Source: Sciurus carolinensis (lineage: Eukaryota > Chordata > Mammalia > Rodentia > Sciuridae). Taken from it: a stretch of DNA of 64,000 nt. The notes beneath the pieces are model-generated. The model ran no database searches, was not told the DNA's origin, and saw nothing but the letters and a program-made list of their open reading frames with translations. The stretch is taken from positions 53,851,177 through 53,915,176 of the forward strand of contig NC_062214.1 of assembly GCF_902686445.1 (NCBI RefSeq), in the 5' to 3' direction. Position 1 is the first letter of the stretch. Each line of letters begins with the position of its first letter. A program made the position numbers and the translations under genes. Positions 31,312-41,195 of the stretch are shown here, one piece after another.

Positions 31312-31664
31312 GAGGGTCACTATAATGTCAAAGTAGATAACACATGGCAGAGAAGAAGGAGAGAAAGACAGGTGAGGCTGTAAGCCAGACGCCATCCAAG
31401 AACAACTAACTCTGAAATGAAAAGACATTAACCAGAAAAAGGTCCAGAGTCAAGTAAGGAATATTTTTCTTTCTAAAGGTCAAAAAAGCTGTACTTTTTT
31501 TTTTTTTCTTCCCTTAAGGCAAAACTAGCAATTATAGATACTGGCAAGGAAGGAATAAATGGGGCCTGAAGAAGTCTGTTAGGGTATTATACTAGCATAA
31601 TATGATTGTAAACAGCTCCTCTGGACCAGTGTTTGTTTGTTTATTTGTTTATTTATTTTCTTAC

Positions 31665-31669
<5 letters not shown>
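31312..31669. other. No recognised feature
   Basis: Unassigned intergenic sequence. Confidence 0.4.

Positions 31670-31756
<87 letters not shown>
31670..31756. repeat. (TC)n microsatellite
   Basis: About 85 bases of CT repeat with one TATCTG interruption near 31704. A SINE follows, so the run probably grew from its pyrimidine tail. Open frames across it read as Ser/Leu or Arg/Glu repeats and are artefacts. Confidence 0.97.
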
Positions 31757-31760
<4 letters not shown>

Positions 31761-31835
31761 TGCCCCCCACCCCCATGCTGGGAATTGAACCCAGGGGCAC
31801 TTTGCCACTAAGATTCATCCCCAATTCTCTGTCTC
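31757..31835 (-). mobile_element. SINE ID half
   Basis: TGCTGGGAATTGAACCCAGG, TTTGCCACTAAGATTCATCC; the B1 part is mostly lost. Confidence 0.8.
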
Positions 31836-31945
31836 ACTAAATTGAGGCTCAGAGAAGTTACATCACTTGCTTAGGATCACTTACCCTGCTTGTAAATGGC
31901 AAAGCCAGGGTTTGAACCCACGTCATGTGACTCAAAAGCACCAAT
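31836..31945 (-). repeat. MIR SINE
   Basis: TTGAGGCTCAGAGAAGTTAC, GCAAAGCCAGGGTTTGAACC, complement of MIR core. Confidence 0.78.
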
Positions 31946-32432
31946 ATGTGCCTACCACTATACAGAGAACAGTTGGGGAAGGGATACTTCTTTACCTCTT
32001 TCAGAACTGAGAAAGGAAGGATTAGGAGAGGTTCATATACTTATGATTTGTGTTAATAATTATTTTCCTTCCCTCTCGCATATATAAACACGTGAACTTT
32101 TAAAACTGGCATAATTGAGAAAGTCTCACTTTATGTAGAAGTGAATTCAGTCCAAAGAATCTGGTTTAGCTTTCTGTAGTCAGAGAATGAATTAGACATG
32201 GCCAAGAAAGTTCCTGCTAAAGATTCAGGACAATTGTGTGGCCCATCGATTCACCCAACCCTCTATTCAAAGGAGTGCATTATAGGAGAATTAATTCTCC
32301 TTCAATTCAGGAGAATGGAGGGGAAAACAGTTTGTACATAGCTGCAAGTCATTTATTGCAATTATAAGGATTTTAAGATGTATTACTCATCTATCAGTAT
32401 TTTCTGGTGGAAGTCTTCAAAATATCTGCCTA
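31946..32432. other. No recognised feature
   Basis: Unassigned; short self-repeat around AGGAGAATTAATTCTCC at about 32284-32300 (see findings). Confidence 0.4.
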
Positions 32433-32512
32433 AGGGCTAGGGATATAGCTCAGCATTTGCTTGGCATGTGTGAGGCCCTGGGTTTGTTTCCCCAGCACCA
32501 AAGAATTTTTAT
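32433..32512 (+). mobile_element. ID SINE seeding a microsatellite
   Basis: GATATAGCTCAGCATTTGC to TTCCCCAGCACCAAAG, then (TATA/TATG) expansion. Confidence 0.88.
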
Positions 32513-33056
32513 ATATATGTATAAACAAATACATGTGTATATGTGTATATAATTATATAATGCATATATTATACATATAGGTATATATAATGAATATGCA
32601 TATATATGTATGAATATATAATGTATATATACATTATATATCACACTATCTAAACATATATGAATATCATTCATATATGTATATATATACACAATATATA
32701 TACATATGTACACATATATATGTATACACATATGTATATGTGAGGTTCCCCAGTACCAAAAAGATTATATATACATATCTATGTATACTATATGTATACA
32801 TAATGTATAATGTATATATACATACATGTACATATACATGTGTGTAATTTATATGTATGCATATAATATGTACATAAGTATACATACATATTCCTATACA
32901 TATATGTGTGTGTACAAACAAACAGGGCTCAAACCCAGGGCTTTACCCATGCCTAGAAAATGCTCTACTGTTGAGCTACATCTCCAGTCCCTAGGCATAC
33001 TATACATATGTGTATGTATATATATGTATATTATGTTTATGTATGTGTGTGTGTGT
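32510..33056. repeat. TATG/TACA-rich complex microsatellite
   Basis: About 550 bases of alternating purine-pyrimidine TA, TG and CA units. It contains a second SINE tail scrap (CCCCAGTACCAAAAAG at about 32748-32763) and an inverted ID (32918-32992), and ends in (TG)n. High potential for hairpins or Z-DNA and for length change. Confidence 0.93.
32918..32992 (-). mobile_element. ID SINE within microsatellite
   Basis: GGGCTCAAACCCAGGGC to GCTACATCTCCAGTCCC. Confidence 0.87.
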
Positions 33057-33124
33057 CTCTAAAGAATAGACCCATTTATTTTTGCCAAACTCCTACATGC
33101 AGTGAATGCAGAAAATTCCAAAAC

Positions 33125-33240
33125 AGGTCAGTTATGTAGCTCAGTGGTAGATCAGTCGTAGAGCATTTGCCTAGTATGTTCGTGATGGGTTCAATCCCCA
33201 GCACCAAAAAACCCCCCACCAAACCAAACTATAAAGCAAA
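33125..33240 (+). mobile_element. ID SINE with internal tandem duplication
   Basis: AGTGGTAGATCAGTCGTAGA shows a doubled GTGGTAGA-type segment after the A box; ends GGTTCAATCCCCAGCACC. Confidence 0.88.
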
Positions 33241-33540
33241 GGAAACTGTGCAATGTCCATGGTCAGGTCACAGGCTACAGCCAGAGGGACATAAAAGTGG
33301 GAGCTCTGGTGAGCAAACTGTGCAAACAGAACCCAAGGTCCAGGACATGATGGGCAGACCTTGTCCCCACACCTATGAACCAGCCCCAAAGGTCACACCA
33401 AAGGTACTTGAGAAACTGCCAGGGTTCAAGGGCTTTTAGTAGATCATGAAAGGATAGAAAAGCCAATCTAAGCATAAAAGAAATGACCATCTGATCCAGC
33501 TTGTAAATTAACCCCATGTACCCAGCCCACCCACTTCTCA
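33241..33540. other. No recognised feature
   Basis: Unassigned; overlapping open frames on both strands (33167-33517) lack support. Confidence 0.4.
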
Positions 33541-33544
33541 GGAG

Positions 33545-33832
33545 AATCCTGTTCTTTTCAACAACTTTATATAGAAATATAATACTATGTGTGAATACAG
33601 CAAAATGAATCTTTTATGTATAATTATAATGCAAAAATTAAAAATAAATAAATAAGTAGAAGAGAGATGAGTAGAGTAGATGAAAGGGATGGTGAAGGAG
33701 GAGCAGAGAAAGAGAAGTCCTGGGGAATTAAATGGAACAGATTATGTTATGTGCACAAGTGACTAACACACAATCAACCCCATTATTATGTATAATTATG
33801 ATGCACTAATAAAAACATAAAAATAAAACAAA
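33545..33832 (+). mobile_element. Two L1 3'-terminal fragments
   Basis: ATGTATAATTATAATGCA at 33617-33634 and ATGTATAATTATGATGCA at 33789-33806, each before an A-rich end. A related scrap lies at about 37490-37540. Short 5'-truncated L1 insertions. Confidence 0.55.
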
Positions 33833-33865
33833 AAGAAACAAAAAAAAGGAAGAAAAGGAAATACA

Positions 33866-34160
33866 ATGCAAGTCAGGTGCTGTGGGGTACATACCATTAT
33901 CCCAGGGCCTTGGGAGGCTAAGGCAGGAGGATCACAAATTTGAGACCAGTTTGGCAAAGTCCTGCACAATTTATTTTCTTGTTTTTGTTTTTTGTTTGTT
34001 TGGTTGGTTGTTTCTTCTTCTCTTGGCCCTACACAATTAAGACCCTGTCTCAAAATTAAAAAAAAAAAAAAATTAAAAAGAACTAAGGATGTATTTCAGA
34101 GGTAAAACACACCTGGGGTCAATTCTTGGAACCAATATAAAACAAAACAAAACAAAAAAA
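33866..34160 (+). mobile_element. B1-dID SINE with small T-rich insertion
   Basis: B1 half from AGTCAGGTGCTGTGGGGTAC; about 58 bases of TTG-rich DNA (33970-34027) interrupt it between CCTGCACAATTTA and CCCTACACAATTA; ID half GGATGTATTTCAGAGGTAAA. Confidence 0.88.
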
Positions 34161-34319
34161 AAAAAAAGAAAAGAAATAAGAAAGAAAAAAAAAGAAATAT
34201 GATGGAAGCCACATATGCAATCTAAAATTACCTCGAAGTCACATTTTAAAATGTAAGAAGAAGTGAAATTAATTTTAATAATATAGTTTAGATCAACATA
34301 TCAAGAGAATTGTCATTCC

Positions 34320-34421
34320 AGGCTGGAGATATAGCTTAGTTGGTGGAGTGCTTGCCTTGCAAGCAACAAGGCCCTGGGTTCAATCCCCAGCACAGCCAAA
34401 AAAAAAAAAAAAAAAAAAAAA
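34320..34421 (+). mobile_element. ID SINE, young, with target duplication
   Basis: GATATAGCTTAGTTGGTGGA to GGTTCAATCCCCAGCAC, 24-base A tail; AGAATTGTCATTCC at 34306-34319 and 34422-34435. Confidence 0.96.
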
Positions 34422-34613
34422 AGAATTGTCATTCCTTCTTGTAATCAATATAATTGATGATTTACATTCTTTCTTCATGCCATCTTCAAGATCTTGGGTG
34501 TATTTATCACACACAGCACATCTCAGTGTGAACTAGTCTCCTTTCAAGTACTCAGAAGTCATATGTAACTAGAGGCTTTGTGTTGGACAGTATGCAGAAA
34601 ACCATATTTCTCT

Positions 34614-34875
34614 CCTTTTTTTTTTTTTTTTTTTTGGTACAAGGGATTGAACTCAGGGTTGCTTAACCACTGAGTCACATCCCTAGCCCCCTTTTTTTGG
34701 GGAGAACCGGGGCACTCAGCCACTGAGCCACATCCCCAGACCTATTTTGTATTTTATTTAGAGATAGTGTCTCACTGAGTTGCTTAGTGTTTCACTTTTG
34801 CTGAGGCTGGCTTTGAACTCACAATCCTCCTGCCTCAGCCTCCTGAGTTGCTGGCATGCACCACCACACCTGGCC
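34614..34875 (-). mobile_element. B1-dID SINE with doubled ID half
   Basis: Two ID halves in a row (ACAAGGGATTGAACTCAGGG and then GAGCCACATCCCCAGACC) before one B1 half ending CACCACACCTGGC; CAGAAAACCA on both sides. Confidence 0.9.
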
Positions 34876-34979
34876 AGAAAACCAAACTTAACATTAGAGT
34901 ATTTTATCTGTTGTTTTTCCATTTCTCTTCCTTCTTCTTTTCTTTCTTTTTAAAAAAAGTTTATTATTTTTAAAAAATT

Positions 34980-35104
34980 GGGGGCACATGGGACATGACT
35001 TAGTGATAAAGCATTTGTCTAGCAACTGTGAGGCCCTGCCTAGGTTTGAATCCCAGCACCAAAAAAAAAAAAAAAGAAAAAAGAAAAAAAGAAAAAGAAA
35101 AAAA
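34980..35104 (+). mobile_element. ID SINE, long purine tail
   Basis: GACATGACTTAGTGATAAAG to TTTGAATCCCAGCACC, then 50 bases of A/G; the FTL copy landed in this tail. Confidence 0.9.
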
Positions 35105-35360
35105 CGGCCCACAGATCTGTCTTTTGCTTCAACAGTGTTGGGACAAAACAGATCCAGCTTCCAACTGCCTTCCAATCATATGTCCATTTGCAACCTCTGG
35201 GATCATCTTTTTGCCCATCTCTTGCTTCCAGGACCAGCCAACTCTCTTTTTTTGTGGTTAGCTCCTTATTGTCAACCAACCATGACCTCCCAGATTCATC
35301 AGTTATTCCACCCTTGTGTAGGCTGTTATCAACCTCCTGGTCAATTTGAATCTGTGCAGC

Positions 35361-35573
35361 CAGTCGTGGTGGCACATTCCTTTAATCCCAGTGTTTAGGG
35401 AGGCTGAGGCCAAAGGATCACAAGTTCAAAGCCAGCCTCAGCAACTTAGTGAAGCACTAAGCAATTCAGGGAGACCCTGTTTCTAAATAAAATATAAAAA
35501 AGGGCTGGAGCTGTGGCTCATTGGTTAAGCACCCCCGGGTTGCACCCCCTCCAGTACCAAAAAAAAAAAAAAA
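35361..35573 (+). mobile_element. B1-dID SINE inside FTL pseudogene
   Basis: AGTCGTGGTGGCACATTCC to GGGTTGCACCCCCTCCAGT and a poly-A end. Confidence 0.94.
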
Positions 35574-35943
35574 ACATATACACCACCTCCTACATCTACC
35601 CCTCCCTCTCACTGGGCTACTATTTCAACCGTGGAGATGTGGTTCTGGAGGGTGTGGGCCACTTCTTCTGCAAGTTGGCAGAGAAGCGCAAAGTCTCCTG
35701 AAGATGCAAAACCAGCAAGGTGGCCATGCCCTCTTCCAGAATGTGTAGAAATCTCAAGATGAGTGGGGCAACACCATGGATGCCAAAGAAGCTGCCATGA
35801 CCCTGGAGGAGAACCTGAACCCCTGAAACAAGCTATTTTTGATCTTCATGACTTGGGTTCTACTCACACAGACCCACATCTCTGAGACTTCTGGAGAACC
35901 ACTTCCTCAATGAGGAGGTGAAACTCATCAAGAAGATGGGGGA

Positions 35944-36135
35944 GGCGGGAGTTGTAGCTCAGTGGTAAAGCACTTGCCTAGCACATGTGAGACACTGGGT
36001 TTGATCCCCAGCACCACATAAAGATAAGTAAAAAAGTATTGTGTCCATCTACAACTAAAAATATATTGTATAACTAAATATATATTGTATAAATATTTAT
36101 TATGTAATATTATATATATATATAATCTATATAAA
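35944..36135 (+). mobile_element. ID SINE inside FTL pseudogene
   Basis: GAGTTGTAGCTCAGTGGTAA to GATCCCCAGCACCAC, then AAGTATTGTGTCCATC and a long TA-rich tail; GATGGGGGA and CCATGGGGGA mark the two edges. Confidence 0.94.
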
Positions 36136-36410
36136 AAGACCATGGGGGACCATCTGACTAACCTCCACCATCTGGCAGGCCCCCAGACTGGCCTGGGCAA
36201 ATATGTCTCTTTGAAAGACTCACCCTCAAGCACTATTAGGAGGCTCTGGAGTGCAGAGGCCTTTGATGGGGCTCCTTTGTATCTCCTGGCATCAGGGCTT
36301 TGACCCCAGCTTCTCCCTTCAATCCCTAGGCAGTTTTTTAACCAACTTGGAGTCCCTCACAAGCCTTGGACCAAATGAAAATAAAACTTTTTCCAGGAAA
36401 AATAAAAATA

Positions 36411-36572
36411 TTTTTTTTTTGGATAGGGTCTTGCTATATTGCCCAAGCTAACCCTGAATTCCTGGGCTCAAGTGATCCTCCTGTCTCACTTTCCCAAGTA
36501 GCTGGGGATCAAAGGCAGAGCCTTGAACATGCTAGGCAAATGCTTTAGCATTGAGCTACATCCCTAGCCATC
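36411..36572 (-). mobile_element. B1 plus ID composite
   Basis: B1 complement first (GGGTCTTGCTATATTGCCC to CAAGTAGCTGGGGATC) then an ID complement (ATGCTAGGCAAATGC, CTACATCCCTAGCC). This order differs from the standard B1-dID complement and suggests two insertions. Confidence 0.8.
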
Positions 36573-36672
36573 TTTCTTTCAACATGTTGAATTGGGAAGG
36601 ACTGATTTTTGAACAAAGTGGGAAAATATTCTCTTACTGGGAGTTTCTAGTTTGAAATTTTACTTATTCATT

Positions 36673-36852
36673 TTTTTTGATTTTTAGGCTATTGGGGATT
36701 GAACCCAGGTTGCTTTACCACCGAGTTATATCCACAGTCTTTTTAGCATTTGTTTTCAAACAGGATCTTGCTGAGGCTGGCCTTGAATTTACAATCTTCC
36801 TGCCTCAGCCTCCTGGGTCACTTGAATTACAGGTGTTGCCCTAGCTTGGCCT
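36673..36852 (-). mobile_element. B1-dID SINE
   Basis: TATTGGGGATTGAACCCAGG to ATTACAGGTGTTGCCC. Confidence 0.88.
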
Positions 36853-37057
36853 TAGTTTAAATTTTAAATGTTACAAACACAGCCCTCCCAGTCTATTTTC
36901 TTTCTATCCCTGAGAGATGGCTCTTTTTTTTTTTTTTTTCTTTTTAAAGCTTCTGGGTACATGGACTTTTTTGGGAAGAGAAAAAGGCAGGGGAATGTGA
37001 TGCAACCTGCTGCTAACCATTTATTCCTTCTAGTCATTCGTTTGTCAATTCCCCCAA

Positions 37058-37142
37058 ATCCTCTCTGCAGTGCTGGGAATGGAACCCAGGGCTGTGCACA
37101 TGCGAGCCAAGTGCTCCACTATGGAGCAACATTCCCCAGCCC
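37058..37142 (-). mobile_element. ID SINE
   Basis: GTGCTGGGAATGGAACCCAG to CATTCCCCAGCCC. Confidence 0.88.
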
Positions 37143-37692
37143 ATTAACCCTATATTTTCTCTTAACGGTTAATAAACATCAACCATGAGTCAGGGATTCT
37201 GCCTAGAGCTAGCTGTACAGACCGTGCCTGGTTTACAAGACTACCATTTAGCAGAAAAAAACACAAATAATTACAATAAAATGAGATAAATGTTGTGATG
37301 GGGGAAGATGAGGGGTGAAGTGGCTACCTAGAAGACTAATTTAACCCATTTTGGGAGATGAAAGATGGCTTGGGGGTGGGTGGAAGGAATGATGTCTAAA
37401 TTGGAACCTGAAGATTGAGTAAAAGATGCCTAAGAAAAGGGAGAAGGGAGGGCTGGAGAATGCCAGGAATAGCAGCTTTAAGAAAGGCTGAACCCACCAT
37501 TATGTACAACTATAACGCACCAATTAAAAAAAAAGTGGAAAAAAAAATATAAAGAAATCTAAAGTGTGATCTGTTCAAGACTGTGTAGCCAGAATTAGAA
37601 CTCAAATTTAAGTTGCTTAAAAATCTATCTTTTCTACTGTTTCTGAATATACCATTTGTGAAATTGAATTTAAAAAAAGAAAAATAGAAAGG
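37143..37692. other. Mostly unassigned
   Basis: 37200-37500 resembles decayed L2 complement (GATAAATGTTGTGATGGGG, TGGAACCTGAAGATTGAG). 37490-37545 is an L1 3'-terminal scrap (ATGTACAACTATAACGCACC). Confidence 0.4.
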
Positions 37693-37694
37693 CC

Positions 37695-37945
37695 CCAAAG
37701 GCCAGCACAGTGGTGCATGCCTACAATTCCAGTAGCTTTGGAGGCTGAAGCAGGAGGGCTGCCAGTTTGAGGCCAGCCTCGGCAATTTAGCAAGGCCCTG
37801 TTTAAAAATAAAAATAAAATTAAAAGGTCTGGAAATGTAGCTCAGTAGTAGAGTGCCCCTAGGTTAAGTCCCCAGTATAAGAAAGAAAGAAAGAAAGAGT
37901 GGGAGGAAGGGAGGGAGGGAGGAAAGGAGAAAAGGAAGAAAGACC
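37695..37945 (+). mobile_element. B1-dID SINE with GAAA/GGGA tail
   Basis: GGCCAGCACAGTGGTGCATG to GTTAAGTCCCCAGTATAAG, then (GAAA)n and (GGGA)n purine repeats to 37945. Confidence 0.91.
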
Positions 37946-38335
37946 AAAGAAGTCTTAGGACCTTAGGGGGAACTAAAAGGAGTTCAATGTGATTGGGACC
38001 TTCAGGGTGAATGATGAGCCTGGTATTGTGCATTATTCTCTGGGCAGTCTAGTTAATGGTGGGAGTTGGGAGACAGGATGTTGACAAATCTGGCATAGAC
38101 AACCCCAACACAGGAAGTACTCCACCCCAAAAATATTCCTTCACCAGTTCAGTCAAGTTCACTAGTTGCAGAGTTAAACGTATTAACAAGGTTTTCTTTA
38201 GAAAAGCATGAATCTCTGATATAGCAATTACTCTATTATCTTTTCAGATTATATCAGGTCTTAAAGTCTTATTTTGGATTCAGAAAACTGAACATGATTA
38301 AAGTTTCATGTCATAAGGGACATATAAAATATAAG
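37946..38335. other. No recognised feature
   Basis: Unassigned intergenic sequence. Confidence 0.4.
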
Positions 38336-38336
38336 C

Positions 38337-38537
38337 ATGGAGCTGAGCATGCCTATAATTTCAGACTGCTCCAGATGCTAAGGCAGGAGAATCCCAAGTT
38401 TGAGGCCAGCCTGGGCAACTTAGTGAGACTGTCTCAAAATAAAATAAAATTTTACAAGGACCGGGAATGTAGCTGAGTGGCAGAGTTCCTGCCTAGCACA
38501 TGCAAGACCCTGAGTTCAATTCTCAGTATTGCAAAGG
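38337..38537 (+). mobile_element. B1-dID SINE
   Basis: GGAGCTGAGCATGCCTATAA, GAGGCCAGCCTGGGCAAC, GGAATGTAGCTGAGTGGCAG to GTTCAATTCTCAGTATTGC. Confidence 0.88.
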
Positions 38538-38559
38538 AGGAGAATAAAGAGGAGGAAGA

Positions 38560-38680
38560 ACCTAGACATTATAATCACTGCTTATAGATGAAGACATTGA
38601 GATACAGGGAGATAAAATAACTTGTCCAGAGTCACACATCTGTAAGAGCTAGAGTAGCTTGACTCTGGAGTTCACTTCAT
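38560..38680 (-). repeat. MIR SINE
   Basis: AGATGAAGACATTGAGATAC, TAACTTGTCCAGAGTCACAC, TTGACTCTGGAGTTC. Confidence 0.7.
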
Positions 38681-38919
38681 TAACCCCTAGGCCTTATCCA
38701 GGGGCTGTGAGTAATCAGGTGTGTCTGGACTGAAGGGTAAAGAGTTCACAAAGAATATCAGAGATAACACCAATGAAGGATGAAGGAGGCAGGGGCCAAA
38801 TACCACAGTTTCAGCAGGGGACTTTGATGGTAGCCTTTAGGTAAATAAATTTTATTACCGAGTCCATATATAAATGATTGCTAATCTTTGAATTTGGTTG
38901 CATTAAAAGAATATTACAG

Positions 38920-40142
38920 CCAGGTACGGTAGTGCCCCCCTGTAATCCCAGCATCTCAGGAAGCTGACAGGAGGATCACAAGTTCAAAGCCAGCCTCAGC
39001 AACATAGCAAGGTCCCAAGCGACTTAGTGAGGCCTCAGCAACTTAGTGAGACCCTATCTCTAAATAAAATATTTTTAAAAAGGGACTGGGGAAAAGGAAA
39101 CGATCAGCAATGCGAAGAGAGAGGCTACAGAGTGGAAGAATATCTTTGCCACTCATACTTCAGATAGAGCACTAATTTCCAGAATATATAAAGAACTCAA
39201 AAAACTCTACACGAAGAATACAAATAACCCAATCAACAAATGGGCTAAGGATAGGAACAGACGCTTCACAGAAGAAGATCTACAAGCCATCAACAAACAT
39301 ATGAAAAAATGTTCACCATCTTTAGTAGTAAGAGAAATGCAAATCAAAACTACACTAAGATTCCATCTCACCCCAATTAGAATGGCGATTATCAAGACTA
39401 CAAGCAAAAATAGGTGTTGGAGAGGATGTGGGGAAAAATGTACACTCATACATTGCTGGTGGGGATGCAAATTAGTGCAGCCACTCTGGAAAGCAGTGTG
39501 GAGATTCCTTAGAAAACTTGGAATGGACCTACCATTTGACCCAGCTATCCCACTCCTCGGCCTATACCCAAAGGACTTAAAATCAGCACACTACAGAGAT
39601 ACAGCCACATCAATGTTCACAGCTGCTCAATTCACAATAGCCAGACTGTGGAACCAACCTAGATGTCCTTCAATTGATGAATGGATAAACTGTGGTATAT
39701 ATATACAATGGAATATTACTCAGCTATGAAGAATAATAAAATTATGACATTTGCAGGCAAATGGTTGAAATTGGAGGATATCATGCTGAGATAAGCCTAT
39801 CTCAAAAATCCAAAAGACGAATGATCTCACTGATAAGCGGATGATGACACATAATGGGGGATGGGAGGGGGGCAAGAATGGAGGAAGGAGGGACTGTATA
39901 GAGGGAAAAGAGGGGTGGGGGGGAAGGAAAAAAATAACAGAATGAATCAAACATCATTACCCTATGTAAATGTATGATTACGCAAATGGTATGCTGTTAC
40001 TCCATGTACAAACCGAAACAACATGTATCCCATTTGTTTACAATAAAAATAAATTAAAAAAGGGGGGGGGGGCTGGGGATATGTCTCAGTGGTTAAGGAC
40101 CCTGGGTTCAATCTCTGGTACCAAGGGGGGAAAAAAAAACCC
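38920..40142 (+). mobile_element. B1-dID SINE split by an L1
   Basis: B1 half 38920-39091 (CCAGGTACGGTAGTGCC to AAAAAGGGACTGGGG), ID half 40062-40142 (GCTGGGGATATGTCTCAGTG). Outer target duplication AGAATATTACAG (38908-38919) and AGAACATTACAG (40143-40154). Confidence 0.92.
39092..40060 (+). mobile_element. 5'-truncated L1 nested in a SINE
   Basis: It holds the last part of L1 ORF2 and the 3' UTR. The longest open piece, 39301-39729, carries the cysteine-rich [18 protein letters not shown] motif and [15 protein letters not shown], which belong to the ORF2p C-terminus. Reverse transcriptase and endonuclease domains are absent, so it cannot move by itself. It ends in CAATAAAAATAAATTAAAAA. Confidence 0.94.
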
Positions 40143-40154
40143 AGAACATTACAG

Positions 40155-40360
40155 ATGGGTATGGTGGCACATGCTTGTTATCCATCCAAGTGATTTCAGA
40201 GGCTGAGGTATGAGGAGTACAAGTTCGAGGCCAGCCTGTGCAATTTAGCAAGACCCTGTCTTAAAGTAAAAATAAATAAATAAATAAATAAAAGGACTGG
40301 GGATGTAGTTCTGTGGTAATGCACCCCTGGGTTCAATCCCCAGTACTAAAAAATTAATTA
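40155..40360 (+). mobile_element. B1-dID SINE at same target
   Basis: GATGGGTATGGTGGCACATG to GGTTCAATCCCCAGTAC with (AAAT)n linker; starts directly after the duplication of the preceding SINE. Confidence 0.92.
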
Positions 40361-41044
40361 ATCCATTAATCCCCAGTTGGAGAGGACAGGTTAAAGCTGA
40401 TGTGGCGATGTGGGTCCCCCTCTTGGTCCTCTACCTACAAGGGATTCCACATTCACAAGACTCTCTTCTAAGAACTTATGAAACAAAAACCAAAGCCTCT
40501 TTCTTCTTTTAACTAAAGCAGTATTACCAAGCAGGAAACTAGTGCGTTGGTGTGTCCCCATCACTTTCCCTTTCCATCATCACATATACACACATACCAA
40601 TCCAGAAGTCTGGTGCTTCCTTCTCTCAGCTGCTCTTGCAGCTGTTTGGGACTTTTTAAAGAGAGCTTTCCAGGGAGACTTGAGTAACTCCATTAATCTC
40701 TTTGCACAGAAGGTTCCTTTGATTTGGTAGACTGAGTTTTTTTCCCAACACCCCATGCTATATGGAGCTGCTGCATCTTTTTATATCATGATCTCTGATT
40801 CCATAACCCTGAGTCAGTAAGCAGAAAGACCCATCTTGGCAGCCCCTGACCTGACCTCTAAGAGGTGAAGTTGATGGATCTTCCCAGTAAGCTCAGATTG
40901 TTTCAGGAGGAGCCAGGTCTCCAGTATGGCTTATGTACCAGCTTGCTGTGATATGCTTGGGCCATTTCCTTTCCTGGGATGGTTGTAGGGAAACTTTCTC
41001 CTTCCTTCATTGAAAAGGTCAAGCAGCAGTCAATAAAATAACAT
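40361..41044. other. No recognised feature
   Basis: Unassigned, SINE-free intergenic sequence. Confidence 0.4.
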
Positions 41045-41143
41045 TTTCTCTTTCCTTCCTTTCTTCCTTCCCTTCTTCCTTCTTTCCTTCCTTCCTTCCT
41101 TCTTCCTCCCTTCCTCCTTCCCTTCCCTCCTTCCTTCCTTCCC
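41045..41143. repeat. (CCTT)n microsatellite
   Basis: About 100 bases of CTTC/CCTT units with minor interruptions, adjoining a minus-strand ID whose tail it probably grew from. Confidence 0.96.
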
Positions 41144-41192
41144 AGGGTCTCACATATGTTGGGCAAGAGCTCTACCATTGAGCTATATCCCA
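41143..41192 (-). mobile_element. ID SINE, truncated
   Basis: CCCAGGGTCTCACATATGTT to GCTATATCCCAGC. Confidence 0.85.
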
Positions 41193-41195
41193 GCT

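Larger units (their letters stand above)
35105..36410 (+). pseudogene. FTL: FTL processed pseudogene (ferritin light chain), split by two SINEs
   Basis: This is an intronless copy of ferritin light chain mRNA, the iron-storage subunit. The 5' UTR (35105-35281) includes the iron-responsive element with its CAGTGT loop (about 35131-35136). The ATG at 35282 opens the start of the reading frame. A B1-dID SINE interrupts it at about 35361-35573. It resumes with recognisable FTL coding (e.g. [20 protein letters not shown]), then is broken by TGA codons near 35699 and 35825 and by frameshifts. A second SINE splits it at about 35942-36137. The C-terminal helix, stop and 3' UTR follow, with AATAAA at about 36381 and an A-rich end. 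It lies in the A-rich tail of an upstream ID element. The open frames here are fragments and not a working gene. Confidence 0.95.

Noticed and set aside
31579..31840. Ser/Leu- and Arg/Glu-repeat open frames
   Set aside because: They are translations of the (TC)n microsatellite.
32450..33062. Tyr/Ile-rich open frames
   Set aside because: They are translations of the TATG/TACA microsatellite.
35513..35748. FTL-like open frames as a functional ferritin gene
   Set aside because: The frame starts inside a SINE, is closed by stops and split by insertions; there are no introns, as in a processed copy.
39301..39729. 142-codon frame as a host gene
   Set aside because: It matches the C-terminal part of L1 ORF2 and lies in a 5'-truncated element; there is no independent promoter or start context.
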